The notes under the pieces are model-generated. The model ran no database searches. It was not told the origin of the DNA and worked only from the letters and a program-made list of their open reading frames with translations. A DNA stretch of 11,277 bases from Phialocephala subalpina (taxonomy: Eukaryota > Ascomycota > Leotiomycetes > Helotiales > Mollisiaceae). The stretch lies in assembly GCA_900073065.1 (NCBI GenBank), contig FJOG01000030.1, forward strand, positions 159,838-171,114. The letters are read 5' to 3'. The position numbers and the translations under genes are program-made. Every line of letters begins with the position of its first letter. Position 1 is the stretch's first letter. Below, in pieces: positions 1-7,450 of the stretch.

Positions 1-451
1 GGTTTCTTGTCAGTGCGCATTTGGGACTTTGAGGAATTTGGTATTGTTTCTTCTGATACTTCCAATTCCGTATTCTTGGAGTCCTGGTACTGGAAAGGAA
101 GCTATCCCACCAGTTCGCGTAACTTGATACTCAAGATACAACCTTATAAGTCTTGCATGTTTAGCTTCTGCATTACTCCAAGATTTCCGTTACCTTGGCA
201 TATTCTCGACATTCAGCCCAACTTCCCATGCTCAGCACTTGATGCACTTTCCGACATTGGCACTTCATTTATATCTGGGACAATCCCGCGAACATGCAAC
301 CCTATATGTCCCAAAACCTCCTCTAGTAGCAATAGCAGTATAGCTAAGATATAAGACAACTCCGCGACACGCCCAAAAAGAATCCGGGGAAGCGGTTGAA
401 CAACATGATGTTGTTGATGTCTGGGACATTTTGAGGCTGCGAATTTGAAAA
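1..451. other. No supported gene in the left flank
   Basis: Both strands have open frames here (+ strand 7-354; - strand 533-213, the latter with a Leu-rich hydrophobic run), but neither has a recognisable domain, splice signals or a convincing start. A perfect 8-bp inverted repeat with a one-base centre (aacaacat-g-atgttgtt) lies at 399-415. I would treat the stretch as intergenic or as decayed sequence. Confidence 0.4.
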
Positions 452-743
452 ATGGATCCTGGAACCCTATATTGGCACTGTGTACCGAACCCAATTTCTT
501 TGAGCATCTTCTGCCAACGTCTTTACGGTGCATGTGCTAGAAATCCCACTGGTTTCACAATGGTGGTGCTTGTGAAGGAGGAAACTGTGGCGGGCACAGA
601 CGATGTGAAAATTGTCCTGTGCACTTCACAATAGAAGCTCGAAGCAATGTTATTTCTTGTGTAAGGAGCGCAACTGCAATACGCAAAACGGTGCACAGAG
701 TTTCTGTAGATCTTGTAAAGTCGAACGTGAGTCTATGATTTGA
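452..743 (+). pseudogene. Broken cysteine-rich zinc-binding-like gene fragment
   Basis: An ATG at 452 opens ten codons ending in Trp-His-Cys. A plausible 59-nt intron follows (482-540, GTACCG...GCTAG, phase 0). The frame then reads a dense block at 541-630: W-F-H-N-G-G-A-C-x4-C-G-G-H-R-R-C-E-N-C. About 20-40 nt later the Cys pattern continues in a different frame (C-x3-C-x4-C...C-x2-C at 648-713) and ends in TGA at 741-743, so one base-level frameshift separates two Cys-rich halves. The spacing W-x-C ... C-x2-H-x2-C-x2-C resembles small zinc-ribbon domains common in filamentous fungal proteins; zinc binding is inferred. No intron of the right length can reconcile the frames, so decay is the simplest reading. 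The function is unknown. Confidence 0.4.
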
Positions 744-989
744 GTACGACAGACTCTTGGGAATTGGTTGTCGTGCTACACTCCGACGACTTCTAAGCTC
801 TTGTTGGATATACCACAGGAGTTGCTGAGCTGCTTCTTTGATGGAATCCTTCGTGTGATACACAGGAGAGTTTACTACATTGGTTTAAATAGTCACAGAC
901 CCAACATATGATTGTCATCTTTCCATTTGATTGCTTGAGCCATGTTTACACTGTCTGTGATGTGCAGCAGCCGAGTACACTCTGCTAAT

Positions 990-1161
990 GCTCTCACGAA
1001 CTCCGTCAATGGTTACTTCAGCACAGCATCTCATTTCGACGGCGAACATCGAGTTGGACGAGCAGATCCAAATCCATTCAATTGCTGTCACATATCGGCC
1101 TCTCTCATCTCCCATCCCTTCCTATTCTATGCCGAACCTCATCTGCCGTACCCAATGTTGC
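990..1161 (+). repeat. Diverged direct repeat, copy 1
   Basis: This segment aligns by eye with 1404-1567. The shared stretches include ctctcacgaa, the run aaatccattcaat, and about 30 identical bases around tctcatctcccatccc ending in ctattctatg. Identity is roughly four-fifths, with a 3-nt indel after ctattctatg and a further gap near the left end. Read in the frame starting at 988, the copy encodes TANIELDEQIQIHSIAVTY, matched by TANIEEDEQIQIHSITTTY in copy 2. Confidence 0.75.
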
Positions 1162-1403
1162 GCAAGATCTCGACGGAGGGCTTTCGCAAAGTGCCTTGGA
1201 GATGAAGTGAACGACTTAGAGCGCCCTGTATGTTCATCTTATGATCCAAGATCGTATGAGGCACTTCTCTACTCCTGACTGGGCGGTTAAATGGGAGACA
1301 GGAAAGCTTGCTCTCTTGGATTTGGCACCGGGACAATTCTAAGAGAACGTGGTACCCAGCCAGGTCCCAGGATATTCGAGGCTTCAAAGTGCTCCCAGAT
1401 ACT

Positions 1404-1567
1404 GTTCTCACGAAGTCCTACAATGGCCACTTTATCATCTCATTCCGACGGCAAATATCGAGGAAGACGAGCAGATACAAATCCATTCAATCACTACTAC
1501 ATATCTCCCTCTCTCATCTCCCATCCCTTCCTATTCTATGAACCTCATGTGCCCTACCCAATGCTGC
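1404..1567 (+). repeat. Diverged direct repeat, copy 2
   Basis: This is the second copy of the 990-1161 segment, about 240 bp downstream in the same orientation. Many of the differences from copy 1 are transitions (t/c and g/a), which fits ordinary decay or mild repeat-induced point mutation; the sample is too small to decide. The 3-nt indel keeps one plus-strand frame aligned between copies, but that frame has no recognised domain in either copy. Confidence 0.75.
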
Positions 1568-1728
1568 TTGACTGCCTGACCAGAAGGTGAGAGTGTCCAC
1601 TACATCCATCAATGCACCGCCGTGAAACATATAGAAACGCAGACGTAGTATCAGTAAGAAATTTCAATGAATGTGACGGAAGAAATAGACATGACTCCTC
1701 CTCCTGCTTGTGCTCGTGTATGAAAATC

Positions 1729-2955
1729 CTATTGTCCGGGTTTGCGAAGGATGTCCTCGCAGTTGGCGTCGAAGCGCAGATTCCAAAGACGAATCGAGGA
1801 CATGAACTTCTCTGTGGCCTCGAGTTCGCGGTCGCGACCGAAGATGGAATCGACAAACTCGGTACCTGCGTTCTTTCCCAACTGGGACGAATCCCTTCTT
1901 GACTTCCTGCCTGCCTTCAACATCGGTGTCGAGCAAGCCTTTAGCAACCACTTCAACCTATCCGTTAATCTCTCCCCAGATTGGATGAAGTCATCGACCA
2001 TCTCTCTATTCTCCTTAGTGCGAATGCGATCTATGCATTCTTCGGCGCGCTTGACTTTGCCCGCGAGTTGAATGAGCAGGAGCCAAAGTTCACCAGCCAT
2101 GTCCGCGATAGGTGTTGCGGGACCGTGATGATACACTGTCCAGTCGTAGATCCACTTGCCAAGACTGTTAGCATCGAAGACACTGCCTAGGAGCATGATG
2201 GGCTCTTCTGAAGGGTCCCAGTTCTTGAGCGAGAATCCAGGTGGGATGCGATGCTTTCTGGCGTCTGCCTCGGTAGCAACAGCGATAGGATTTGGTTTTC
2301 GTGGCGCTCGTGCTGGACGCGTCGTGTGAGGTCGTCGTGGTGCAGAAGACGAATGACGGCGTGTTCTGGGAAATGAGTCGTTGCCGTATGGTGACTCTTC
2401 TCTGTCATAGTGCACGCCTTGAGCCTGAGAAGAGTAGCAATATTGACGACTTGACTTTGTAGGCTGGCGACTATATTGGCGGTAAATTACCCCATCCACC
2501 AGATCATATACGTCCTCGCCGGAATCCCAAAGAGAGGTTGGATAGCAAGAACTTCGCCCCTCATGATGGCGCGGAGCCGCATACGAACTGTTTTCTCGAC
2601 TCACATCGGCCGTCGCGTAGTATCCGCTGGAATTATATCTGGGTGAGAAACCTCCCTGTGAGTAGTATCCAAATGCATCTCCAGTTGGGGCATATCGCGC
2701 GTACTGGCGAGGTGAAGGTCCTGGTTGAGTGTTTCTAGGTCGATAGCCGTAGGGTGGGATGCCAAAACTCATTGGTGGCGGTGTTGGGTATGTTTGTGAA
2801 TGGCTGGGCCTACGATGACTTGATTTTGGCCGGCGATGACATTGACGATATAACACACCATCCACATCCAAATAATATATATATTCAGATTCATGCGAAC
2901 CTCCACCAATAGCCGGATCGTAAGACTGGTGTGCATGCCCGAATAAGTCCTCCAT
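1729..2955 (-). CDS. Conserved fungal protein of the 'vegetative cell wall gp1-like' annotation group
   Basis: This is a single uninterrupted exon of 408 codons. Residues 1-235 are low-complexity, rich in Tyr, Pro, Ser and Arg, and contain two copies of a D-G-V-(L/I)-Y-R-Q motif (about residues 30-48 and 152-170). Residues 237-408 form the conserved part, beginning R-I-P-P-G-F-S-L-K-N-W-D-P and running through helical segments such as LGSVFDANSLGKWIYDW and MAGELWLLLIQLAG to a C-terminus ending near FDANCEDILRKP. I recognise this C-terminal region from ascomycete proteins often auto-labelled vegetative cell wall protein gp1; that label reflects Pro-rich composition, not known function, and there is no signal peptide or membrane segment here. 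The ATG at 2955 is the first in frame, but 32 open codons precede it, so the true start may lie upstream. Confidence 0.8.
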   Translation of the reverse strand: MEDLFGHAHQSYDPAIGGGSHESEYIYYLDVDGVLYRQCHRRPKSSHRRPSHSQTYPTPPPMSFGIPPYGYRPRNTQPGPSPRQYARYAPTGDAFGYYSQGGFSPRYNSSGYYATADVSRENSSYAAPRHHEGRSSCYPTSLWDSGEDVYDLVDGVIYRQYSRQPTKSSRQYCYSSQAQGVHYDREESPYGNDSFPRTRRHSSSAPRRPHTTRPARAPRKPNPIAVATEADARKHRIPPGFSLKNWDPSEEPIMLLGSVFDANSLGKWIYDWTVYHHGPATPIADMAGELWLLLIQLAGKVKRAEECIDRIRTKENREMVDDFIQSGERLTDRLKWLLKACSTPMLKAGRKSRRDSSQLGKNAGTEFVDSIFGRDRELEATEKFMSSIRLWNLRFDANCEDILRKPGQ

Positions 2956-3173
2956 ATGGTGATTGAAAGTTGCTCGTGGCGTGTGGATGGTGAATGCATC
3001 TCCAGCTTTGGTGTCCCGATTATTGAACTGGTGAGAAAGGGGATAGGCGTATCAAATTTGTTATACGAGGTGAACATTAGCTTATCTCCGGCAATGAGGT
3101 TGGGAGATGGCTGGTTGGGATGCAAGAGGTCAGCATAGGGTGGCGGGTAGGAACTTGTGTCCTTATTGACCAA
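2956..3173 (-). pseudogene. Possible lost or frameshifted N-terminal extension of the gp1-like gene
   Basis: Directly upstream of the 2955 ATG the same frame stays open to a TGA at 3052-3054 and reads like protein (AGDAFTIHTPRATFNHH). Just upstream, a different frame (from 3173) reads SSYPPPYADLLHPNQPSPN and then AGDKLMFTSYNKFDT, matching the Tyr/Pro-rich style of the gene. The two stretches abut at about 3051-3060 and differ in phase by one base, with no convincing intron of suitable length between them. The frame from 3173 is itself preceded by a TAG that could be an acceptor. This suggests a longer ancestral N-terminus broken by a single-base indel, a sequencing error, or an intron I cannot identify. 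Confidence 0.4.
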
Positions 3174-3746
3174 CTAATAGACCAGATGATGCTGTGCCTC
3201 GTGTACCCCAGAAACAACTCCCCGTTTTGAGCATCAACATGCTGGCGAGCCCTATAGGCTGGTGAGTTATCCGCTGTTTGGCGGCACGGCGACGTGAGAA
3301 CGGATGGAGGCTCATTTCCCGCCAATTATTCATCCCGACGAAACAACGGGCTTGTAGGGCTGGTAATGACTCGGCTCCACTTCGAATCTAGTTGAGGTAT
3401 TGATCCATATCTTTCCGCAGGTGATGAGTGGGTGCAGGGAGTCAGTTTCAGCCTCGCAGTTTCGTAGAGGTAATTGTTGGGCAAATAGCCATTCGTGCGT
3501 CCCAGCCATGAGTCTCTAGGGGAGATTGGTTGGAAGAGCGAGGCTTGATCTCTCACAAGCGGTCATCTGTGGATGCGAGGCTGCTGGAGGCGGGAAGGTA
3601 GCTGGTCCGCGACCACACCACAAGGAAGCTCCCATGTTGCGCCCTGTTACCGACGAGGCTGGTACTTGGCTGTCGAGTAAAAATGAATAATTCTCCGCCT
3701 GGGCATGCAACCCTTGACTATGTCTTTTACTGCAACAAGTTAGTGA
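3174..3746. other. Unresolved interval with short minus-strand open frames
   Basis: The minus strand has overlapping protein-like stretches in two frames. One runs 3556-3326 and continues past one TAA to about 3077; another is a 59-codon ATG frame at 3509-3330. A further frame lies at 3764-3516. None has a recognisable domain, and two overlapping frames on one strand cannot both be coding. It may hold 5' exons or the 5' UTR of the minus-strand gene, or the promoter region shared with the divergent plus-strand gene candidate starting at 3747. Confidence 0.35.
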
Positions 3747-4445
3747 ATGACTCACCATCCTCATCTCAACATATCCTTATCTCACCAAATTTTAAAGTTC
3801 CTCGATTTTGAAAATTACCAACACGAGTTGATCAAGGAACACCAGTCCAACAAACGTGAGGTAAATGTTCTGCCGTAGTGATAAAATGAAACACCGACAG
3901 AGATAAGTCTTCAGATTGCATTTGCCAAGCGAAACGACGCGTATGTTAATATTCCAATATGATGGTACAAGAGTTAACGATAGAACGTCGCAACAAAGAG
4001 ATCCCCGCCCAATGCATCCGGAAAAAGTCTTCGAGCTTACACTACTCATTCACCAGAAGCAGTTCAAGTACCAGAAGCAGTTCAAGTTTTGCTAATGCTT
4101 GCTATATATGAAATGGGCGAGGACAAATTCAGCAAGGCGAGAAAATATGCCCTGGAGGCAAAGGAGCTTGCGCGCTTGATAAAGTTGGACACATCAGTGG
4201 CCTGCCTGGGTGGGAAGACTACTCTCCACGCGGATGCACGTATCATCCGGTTTTTCTTCGCAATAAAAATCCATTCTGCTCATGAGGTGGTGTAGTCCGA
4301 AGTACTTGCTGAGTGTTCAAAGCTACGACTTCGAATTGCGGAGCTAAAGTTGTGGAAGAAGGCGAGAAATTTGGGAAAAACGCTGGTGGCTAGTGGTGCA
4401 GAAAACGAGGCGGGGGAGGGGAGTTCATCTTGTCACTTTGTGTGA
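3747..4445 (+). CDS. Candidate five-exon small helical (TPR-like) protein
   Basis: I assembled this model from splice signals. The exons are 3747-3860, 3915-3940, 3984-4067, 4133-4196 and 4296-4445, separated by introns of 54, 43, 65 and 99 nt with donors GTAAAT, GTATGT, GTACCA and GTGGCC and acceptors TTCAG, GATAG, TTCAG and TGTAG. The phases are consistent and give 145 aa ending at TGA 4443-4445. Exon 1 reads FLDFENYQHELIKEHQ; exons 3-4 join as FNKARKYALEAKELARLIKL; exon 5 is LAECSKLRLRIAELKLWKKA followed by a Glu/Ser-rich tail. The alternating Ala/Leu and charged pattern resembles TPR helices. Weak points are the 26-nt exon 2, the last intron donor, and an alternative reading in which 4050-4190 stays open as VLLMLAIYEMGEDKFSKARKY. 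It may be a true small gene or the remnant of a larger one, and the function is unknown. Confidence 0.33.
4052..4087 (+). repeat. 18-bp tandem duplication (2 copies)
   Basis: The unit accagaagcagttcaagt occurs twice back to back at 4052-4069 and 4070-4087 without a mismatch. It duplicates the last codons of the putative third exon and its donor region, so each copy offers a GT at the same relative place (GTACCA at 4068, GTTTTG at 4086). Confidence 0.9.
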
Positions 4446-5052
4446 CTCACCAGAAATACGTGAAAGAGCCAGACGTTGACTCACGAGTTTGTGTGATGGA
4501 AGTAGGGATCTTGGCGTAAACAATCTTTTGACAGCCTATCATTTCGTAAAGACAGGTAATTACCTCGACGTATCTCTATGTATAGCCGCCGGAAATCCTA
4601 ATGTGGATGGCCTGATGCATGTCTCAACGAATCTTGAGGCGTATCGAACGATCAGTTTGACCTCTCGAATATGTTGGATAATTGCTGTCAGGCAAGTCTC
4701 GGATGTACCACATTCCACAGTGATACAGAGTTGGTTGGCAGTCATTCAGTCCTCTTCCACCGCTTCAACGCCCCTTCCTGCGACAGATTAGGCCAGGTTG
4801 GGGCCGATTGGAGGTGACGCGACGTTTGCACTTCAGTCGGTAATTTGAAAGCCTCATTGTCAACGAGTACTTTTCCAAATCGAACGTGCCGTGGCTTTTC
4901 AGCGCGTAATTCCAAGAGAAGCTAACTTACCCCTATCTCCAGACATTCGGCGCATCTTCCAACGTCGACCGTCGGCAGATTGGAGAGTTCTATAATCAAC
5001 TTCTTGCCTCGCTGTATCGCTCCTGAGACGATCAGCACACTCTCATTCCACT
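4446..5052 (+). promoter_or_regulatory. Upstream region and probable 5' UTR of the C2H2 gene
   Basis: No supported gene lies here; the open frame at 4489-4791 has no recognisable content. The segment just before the ATG contains a possible 5'-UTR intron ending at 4942: gctaac at 4921 followed by ctatctccag, with candidate donors GTACTT at 4868, GTGCCG at 4886 and GTGGCT at 4891. A transcript start cannot be placed from sequence alone. Confidence 0.3.
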
Positions 5053-6556
5053 ATGGATATCAAGGAAATCGTCAATTCCAAGGGTCCAAAAGGTGTTGCT
5101 GCTGCTGCCGCCGCAGCAAACGGAACCGCACAGGATCTTCACCCTCTTTATTCTATTTCGCAAGCCAACAGTATTCCTAAGTCAGACACCGGCTTAGAGC
5201 GAGGAAATTCTCCTCATGACTCCGAACACTCCTGGTATTGTGGTCCCAGATTCGGGCAACTGAACGGGATGAATGGGGGGCTTAATGCCATGCGCTACCC
5301 TTTACCGACAGCCATGCAGAATCTACATTTCCGACCTGAGAACGGTTTTGACAATTCTATGATGCAACAAGAGAATAATCGAAGTGGACGAAAATCCGCA
5401 GAAGGCAAGGCCTTTCCGTGTAGCACTTGTGGCAAGGGATTTGGTCGAAGAAGTGATTTGGTACGACATGGTAAGATGTTCTTTCAGCCTGCCCCTTTTT
5501 TCAATTCACTGATTTGCAACTAGAACGAATCCACAGCGGTATTCGACCTTATGTTTGCGAGCAACCTGGTTGTAGCAAAACATTCATTCAGAACTCTGCT
5601 TTGGGTGTACACATGAGAGCACATACTGGCGAAAAGCCACACGTGTGCGAGAGATGTGGAAAGGTAAATTCAGACCCCCTTTGCTTTGTATTCTCAAGCT
5701 AATACCTCTGTAGCCTTTCAGCGACTCAAGCTCCCTAGCTAGACATCGTAGGATACATTCTGGTGAAAGACCGCACAAGTGCCCCTATGCCAATTGCCAA
5801 AAGACTTTCACTCGTCGTACTACCCTTACGCGTCATCAAAGTCACCATACCGGCACCGTCGAAGAGGCAGCAGCAGTAACTATAGCAGCACTGGCCACTC
5901 GTTCAGGAAGTAATCGTGGCGGGCGACAACGCTCAGGTGGAGAACAATACTCGAACAACGGTTCACCCATGTCGACTCCATATCCCAACCAAAGAAACCT
6001 CTCGGCCTTTCCAAATTCGGAACTGGCCCCCAGGAACGGAATACCTCGCCCAGGAGAATGCCAGTATATGAACAGCAGCCCTTTACCGGGCCATCTCCGA
6101 GGTGAATATCATGTCCCACCAACAGTCCCAACTACAGCGTCATTCTCCAACGGCATGCGGCCAACATTTCATCTTACCGGGTATAGTCCTCCGTCAATTC
6201 TCGAACCTCCTGCAAATATGAAACAACGCCAACTTGGAAGTGCAAGCGGGAGTCCTCACATGAGTAGCGTGGGCTGGCAGTCCCCTTCGCAGAACACGTC
6301 CTCTCCATCGCAAAGTAATGGCCACGTCTACCCTGATCCGGACCCCTACGGTTCTAGCGCAGTCATGAACCAGCACATAAGTTCAAAGATGGCTATCCAA
6401 CCCTATTATTGCAACCACTCATTCGTTATGCTCAAGTCAGAGTCCACACTTATCCAGTGGGCCTGCTCGATGTGCTACAGTGGCCCACATTGGTTCATTT
6501 TTGAGTGCAGATATTGCAAGCTAAGGACTTGTCCGCCTTGCACCAACAAGGTATAG
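5053..6556 (+). CDS. C2H2 zinc-finger transcription factor with four fingers and a C-terminal Cys-rich motif
   Basis: Three exons, 5053-5470, 5524-5663 and 5714-6556, give 466 aa. Intron 1 is 53 nt (GTAAGA...CAACTAG) and intron 2 is 50 nt (GTAAAT...GCTAAT...CTGTAG); phases agree and each intron splits the finger array. Residues 15-22 are a poly-Ala run. Fingers: C123-C126...H139/H143; C151-C156...H169/H173 (C-x4-C); C181-C184...H197/H201; C209-C214...H227/H231. Linkers H-T-G-E-K-P and H-S-G-E-R-P are canonical. The joined third finger reads [17 protein letters not shown] and the fourth [14 protein letters not shown], followed by [11 protein letters not shown] recognise this signature from a conserved group of filamentous ascomycete regulators, some labelled Egr2-like. 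A Ser/Pro/Asn-rich tail follows, then three Cys pairs (437/440, 451/454, 459/462) with W435 and H445. It likely acts as a nuclear DNA-binding regulator; its targets are unknown. The ATG has A at -3. Confidence 0.93.
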
Positions 6557-6706
6557 CTAGATGGCGGTTGGGCTGTTGGGATGACTGAAGTTGGTGTGAA
6601 TACTCTTGAGAGTAGTGGAGGGATGAAAATAACCGTCACTGTAGCGATTAGAGAGATGGAAGAGAGATGATGTGCGGTAATTCATTTGTATACCCTAGCC
6701 CAATTT
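6557..6706 (+). other. 3' flank of the C2H2 gene
   Basis: This is a short spacer between the converging stop codons at 6556 and 6707. It probably contains the 3' UTRs of both sides. No clear AATAAA signal is present; gatgaaaataacc near 6622 is the closest A-rich candidate. Confidence 0.4.
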
Positions 6707-7051
6707 CTAAGACAGTTCTGGACAAGTCATTACTTTGTGTTGAGACATGAAAGATAACCAAGAACTTGACAAGTGTTCCTCCCAAAGACTCAGCAGCGCA
6801 AGGTCTTTCTTGCAGTCTCTTGATGCATCAATCCACCAGTAGCAGAGCTGGTATCTTGGGAACCGCTCGTACCGGAAGACGAGGCGAGTTAAAGGTGGCA
6901 TTTGAGGCTGTTGCGATGAATGTAGAGCTGATGTAGATTCAGCGTCGAGTGGTTTGGTGAGGGCAACGGTGAGGTCACTCTTAGACGGTGCCCATGTGAA
7001 TCTGATGCGTTGAAAATCAATTATCGGGTTGCAGGAAGGCAGTGATGCCAT
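6707..7051 (-). CDS. Hypothetical 114-aa protein
   Basis: This ATG-initiated frame converges on the C2H2 gene. The composition is protein-like, with aromatic-rich stretches such as IIDFQRIRFTWAPSKSDL near the N-terminus and LVFRYERFPRYQLCYWWIDA in the middle. No signal peptide, membrane helix or family motif is seen. It could be a lineage-specific small protein, a terminal exon of a larger gene, or a chance frame, since the region to its right contains a minisatellite and a gene relic. I do not recognise it. Confidence 0.35.
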   Translation of the reverse strand: MASLPSCNPIIDFQRIRFTWAPSKSDLTVALTKPLDAESTSALHSSQQPQMPPLTRLVFRYERFPRYQLCYWWIDASRDCKKDLALLSLWEEHLSSSWLSFMSQHKVMTCPELS

Positions 7052-7135
7052 GGCCTTATGAACTCGGGGTTTTGCTCCGCATTCTGTTGAATTTGTCAGT
7101 CCTGCAAGCCCCTGATCGAGACTGGGCCTTACCCG

Positions 7136-7228
7136 CTCTTTGTCACACTTTAGTCACCAAGGGTCCCTCTTTGTTACACTTTACTCACCAAGGGGTCCTC
7201 TTTGTCACATCTTACTCACCAATCCGTT
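7136..7228 (+). repeat. 31-bp minisatellite, three tandem units
   Basis: Three consecutive 31-bp units begin at 7136, 7167 and 7198. The common core is ctctttgtcacactttactc followed by accaaggggtc-like sequence. Units 1 and 2 differ at a few positions and by one shifted base in the G/C run; unit 3 matches over its first ~25 bases and then diverges. Confidence 0.85.
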
Positions 7229-7248
7229 CAAACAAAATATGGACAGAG

Positions 7249-7450
7249 CGATTTCACAACCAAGTCAAAATGATGTATTCCTGGACCGACATCGCTGAAA
7301 GGACAGAACGCGTTTACGATTGCATATCTGGGATTTTGAGCGAGGCAGACTTCTATGGATACGATGCAGGAATATGTTCTGCTTGTAGCATCTTTCGACT
7401 CCTTGTACCACCGTCTACTTCCAAGAAATCAAAATGAAATGCCTGCCATG
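7249..7450 (+). pseudogene. Remnant of Gpi3/PIG-A (GPI-anchor GlcNAc transferase subunit)
   Basis: From 7249 the frame reads RFHNQVKMMYSWTDIAERTE, then RVYDCISGILSEADFYG. This is the C-terminal part of the glycosyltransferase region of Gpi3/PIG-A, the catalytic subunit that adds GlcNAc to phosphatidylinositol at the ER membrane in the first step of GPI-anchor synthesis (family recognised from memory). After about 7350 similarity seems to continue one frame over, as EYVLLVASFDSLYHRLLPRN, in the position of the C-terminal membrane helix and the W/P-R-E type segment. There is no N-terminal glycosyltransferase sequence upstream; the fragment starts right after the minisatellite. It is a non-functional relic of a few percent to 15% of the usual gene and overlaps the 3' end of the BTB gene on the other strand. 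Confidence 0.6.

Larger units (their letters stand above)
744..1728. other. Gene-free interval containing a duplicated segment
   Basis: No ORF here has a recognisable domain. The interval holds the two copies of the direct repeat described separately, the spacer between them, and the 3' flank of the minus-strand gene ending at 1729. The minus-strand frame at 555-863 begins with a helical-looking stretch but overlaps the Cys-rich fragment on the opposite strand, and I cannot choose it over that. Confidence 0.4.

Noticed and set aside
213..533. Minus-strand frame with a Leu-rich hydrophobic stretch, possibly a membrane protein
   Set aside because: There is a single hydrophobic run (I-L-A-I-L-L-L-L-L-E-E) with acidic residues inside, no family match, and overlap with the Cys-rich exon on the other strand.
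990..1567. LTR or terminal inverted repeat of a transposon
   Set aside because: The repeats are direct, but the 240-bp interior lacks any reverse transcriptase, integrase or transposase sequence, and no target-site duplication was found by eye.
1664..2190. Several overlapping open frames on both strands (e.g. 1612-1902 +, 1742-2071 +, 1951-1664 -)
   Set aside because: They are shadows of the conserved C-terminal part of the gp1-like gene.
4089..4190. Fungal-specific Zn2Cys6 transcription factor middle domain (QVLLMLAIYEMGEDKFSKAR resembles such a segment)
   Set aside because: Only about 35 residues fit and the flanking sequence does not continue the domain. Splicing with an intron at 4068-4132 removes half of it, so I kept only the weaker TPR-like description.
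4489..4791. Plus-strand 100-codon frame upstream of the C2H2 gene
   Set aside because: No motif, no helical or domain pattern, and a position in the likely promoter/5' UTR; treated as chance.
7042..7437. Plus-strand 131-codon frame read as one protein
   Set aside because: Its first half is translated minisatellite and spacer; only the part from 7249 resembles a protein family (Gpi3), so the frame is a relic rather than a gene.
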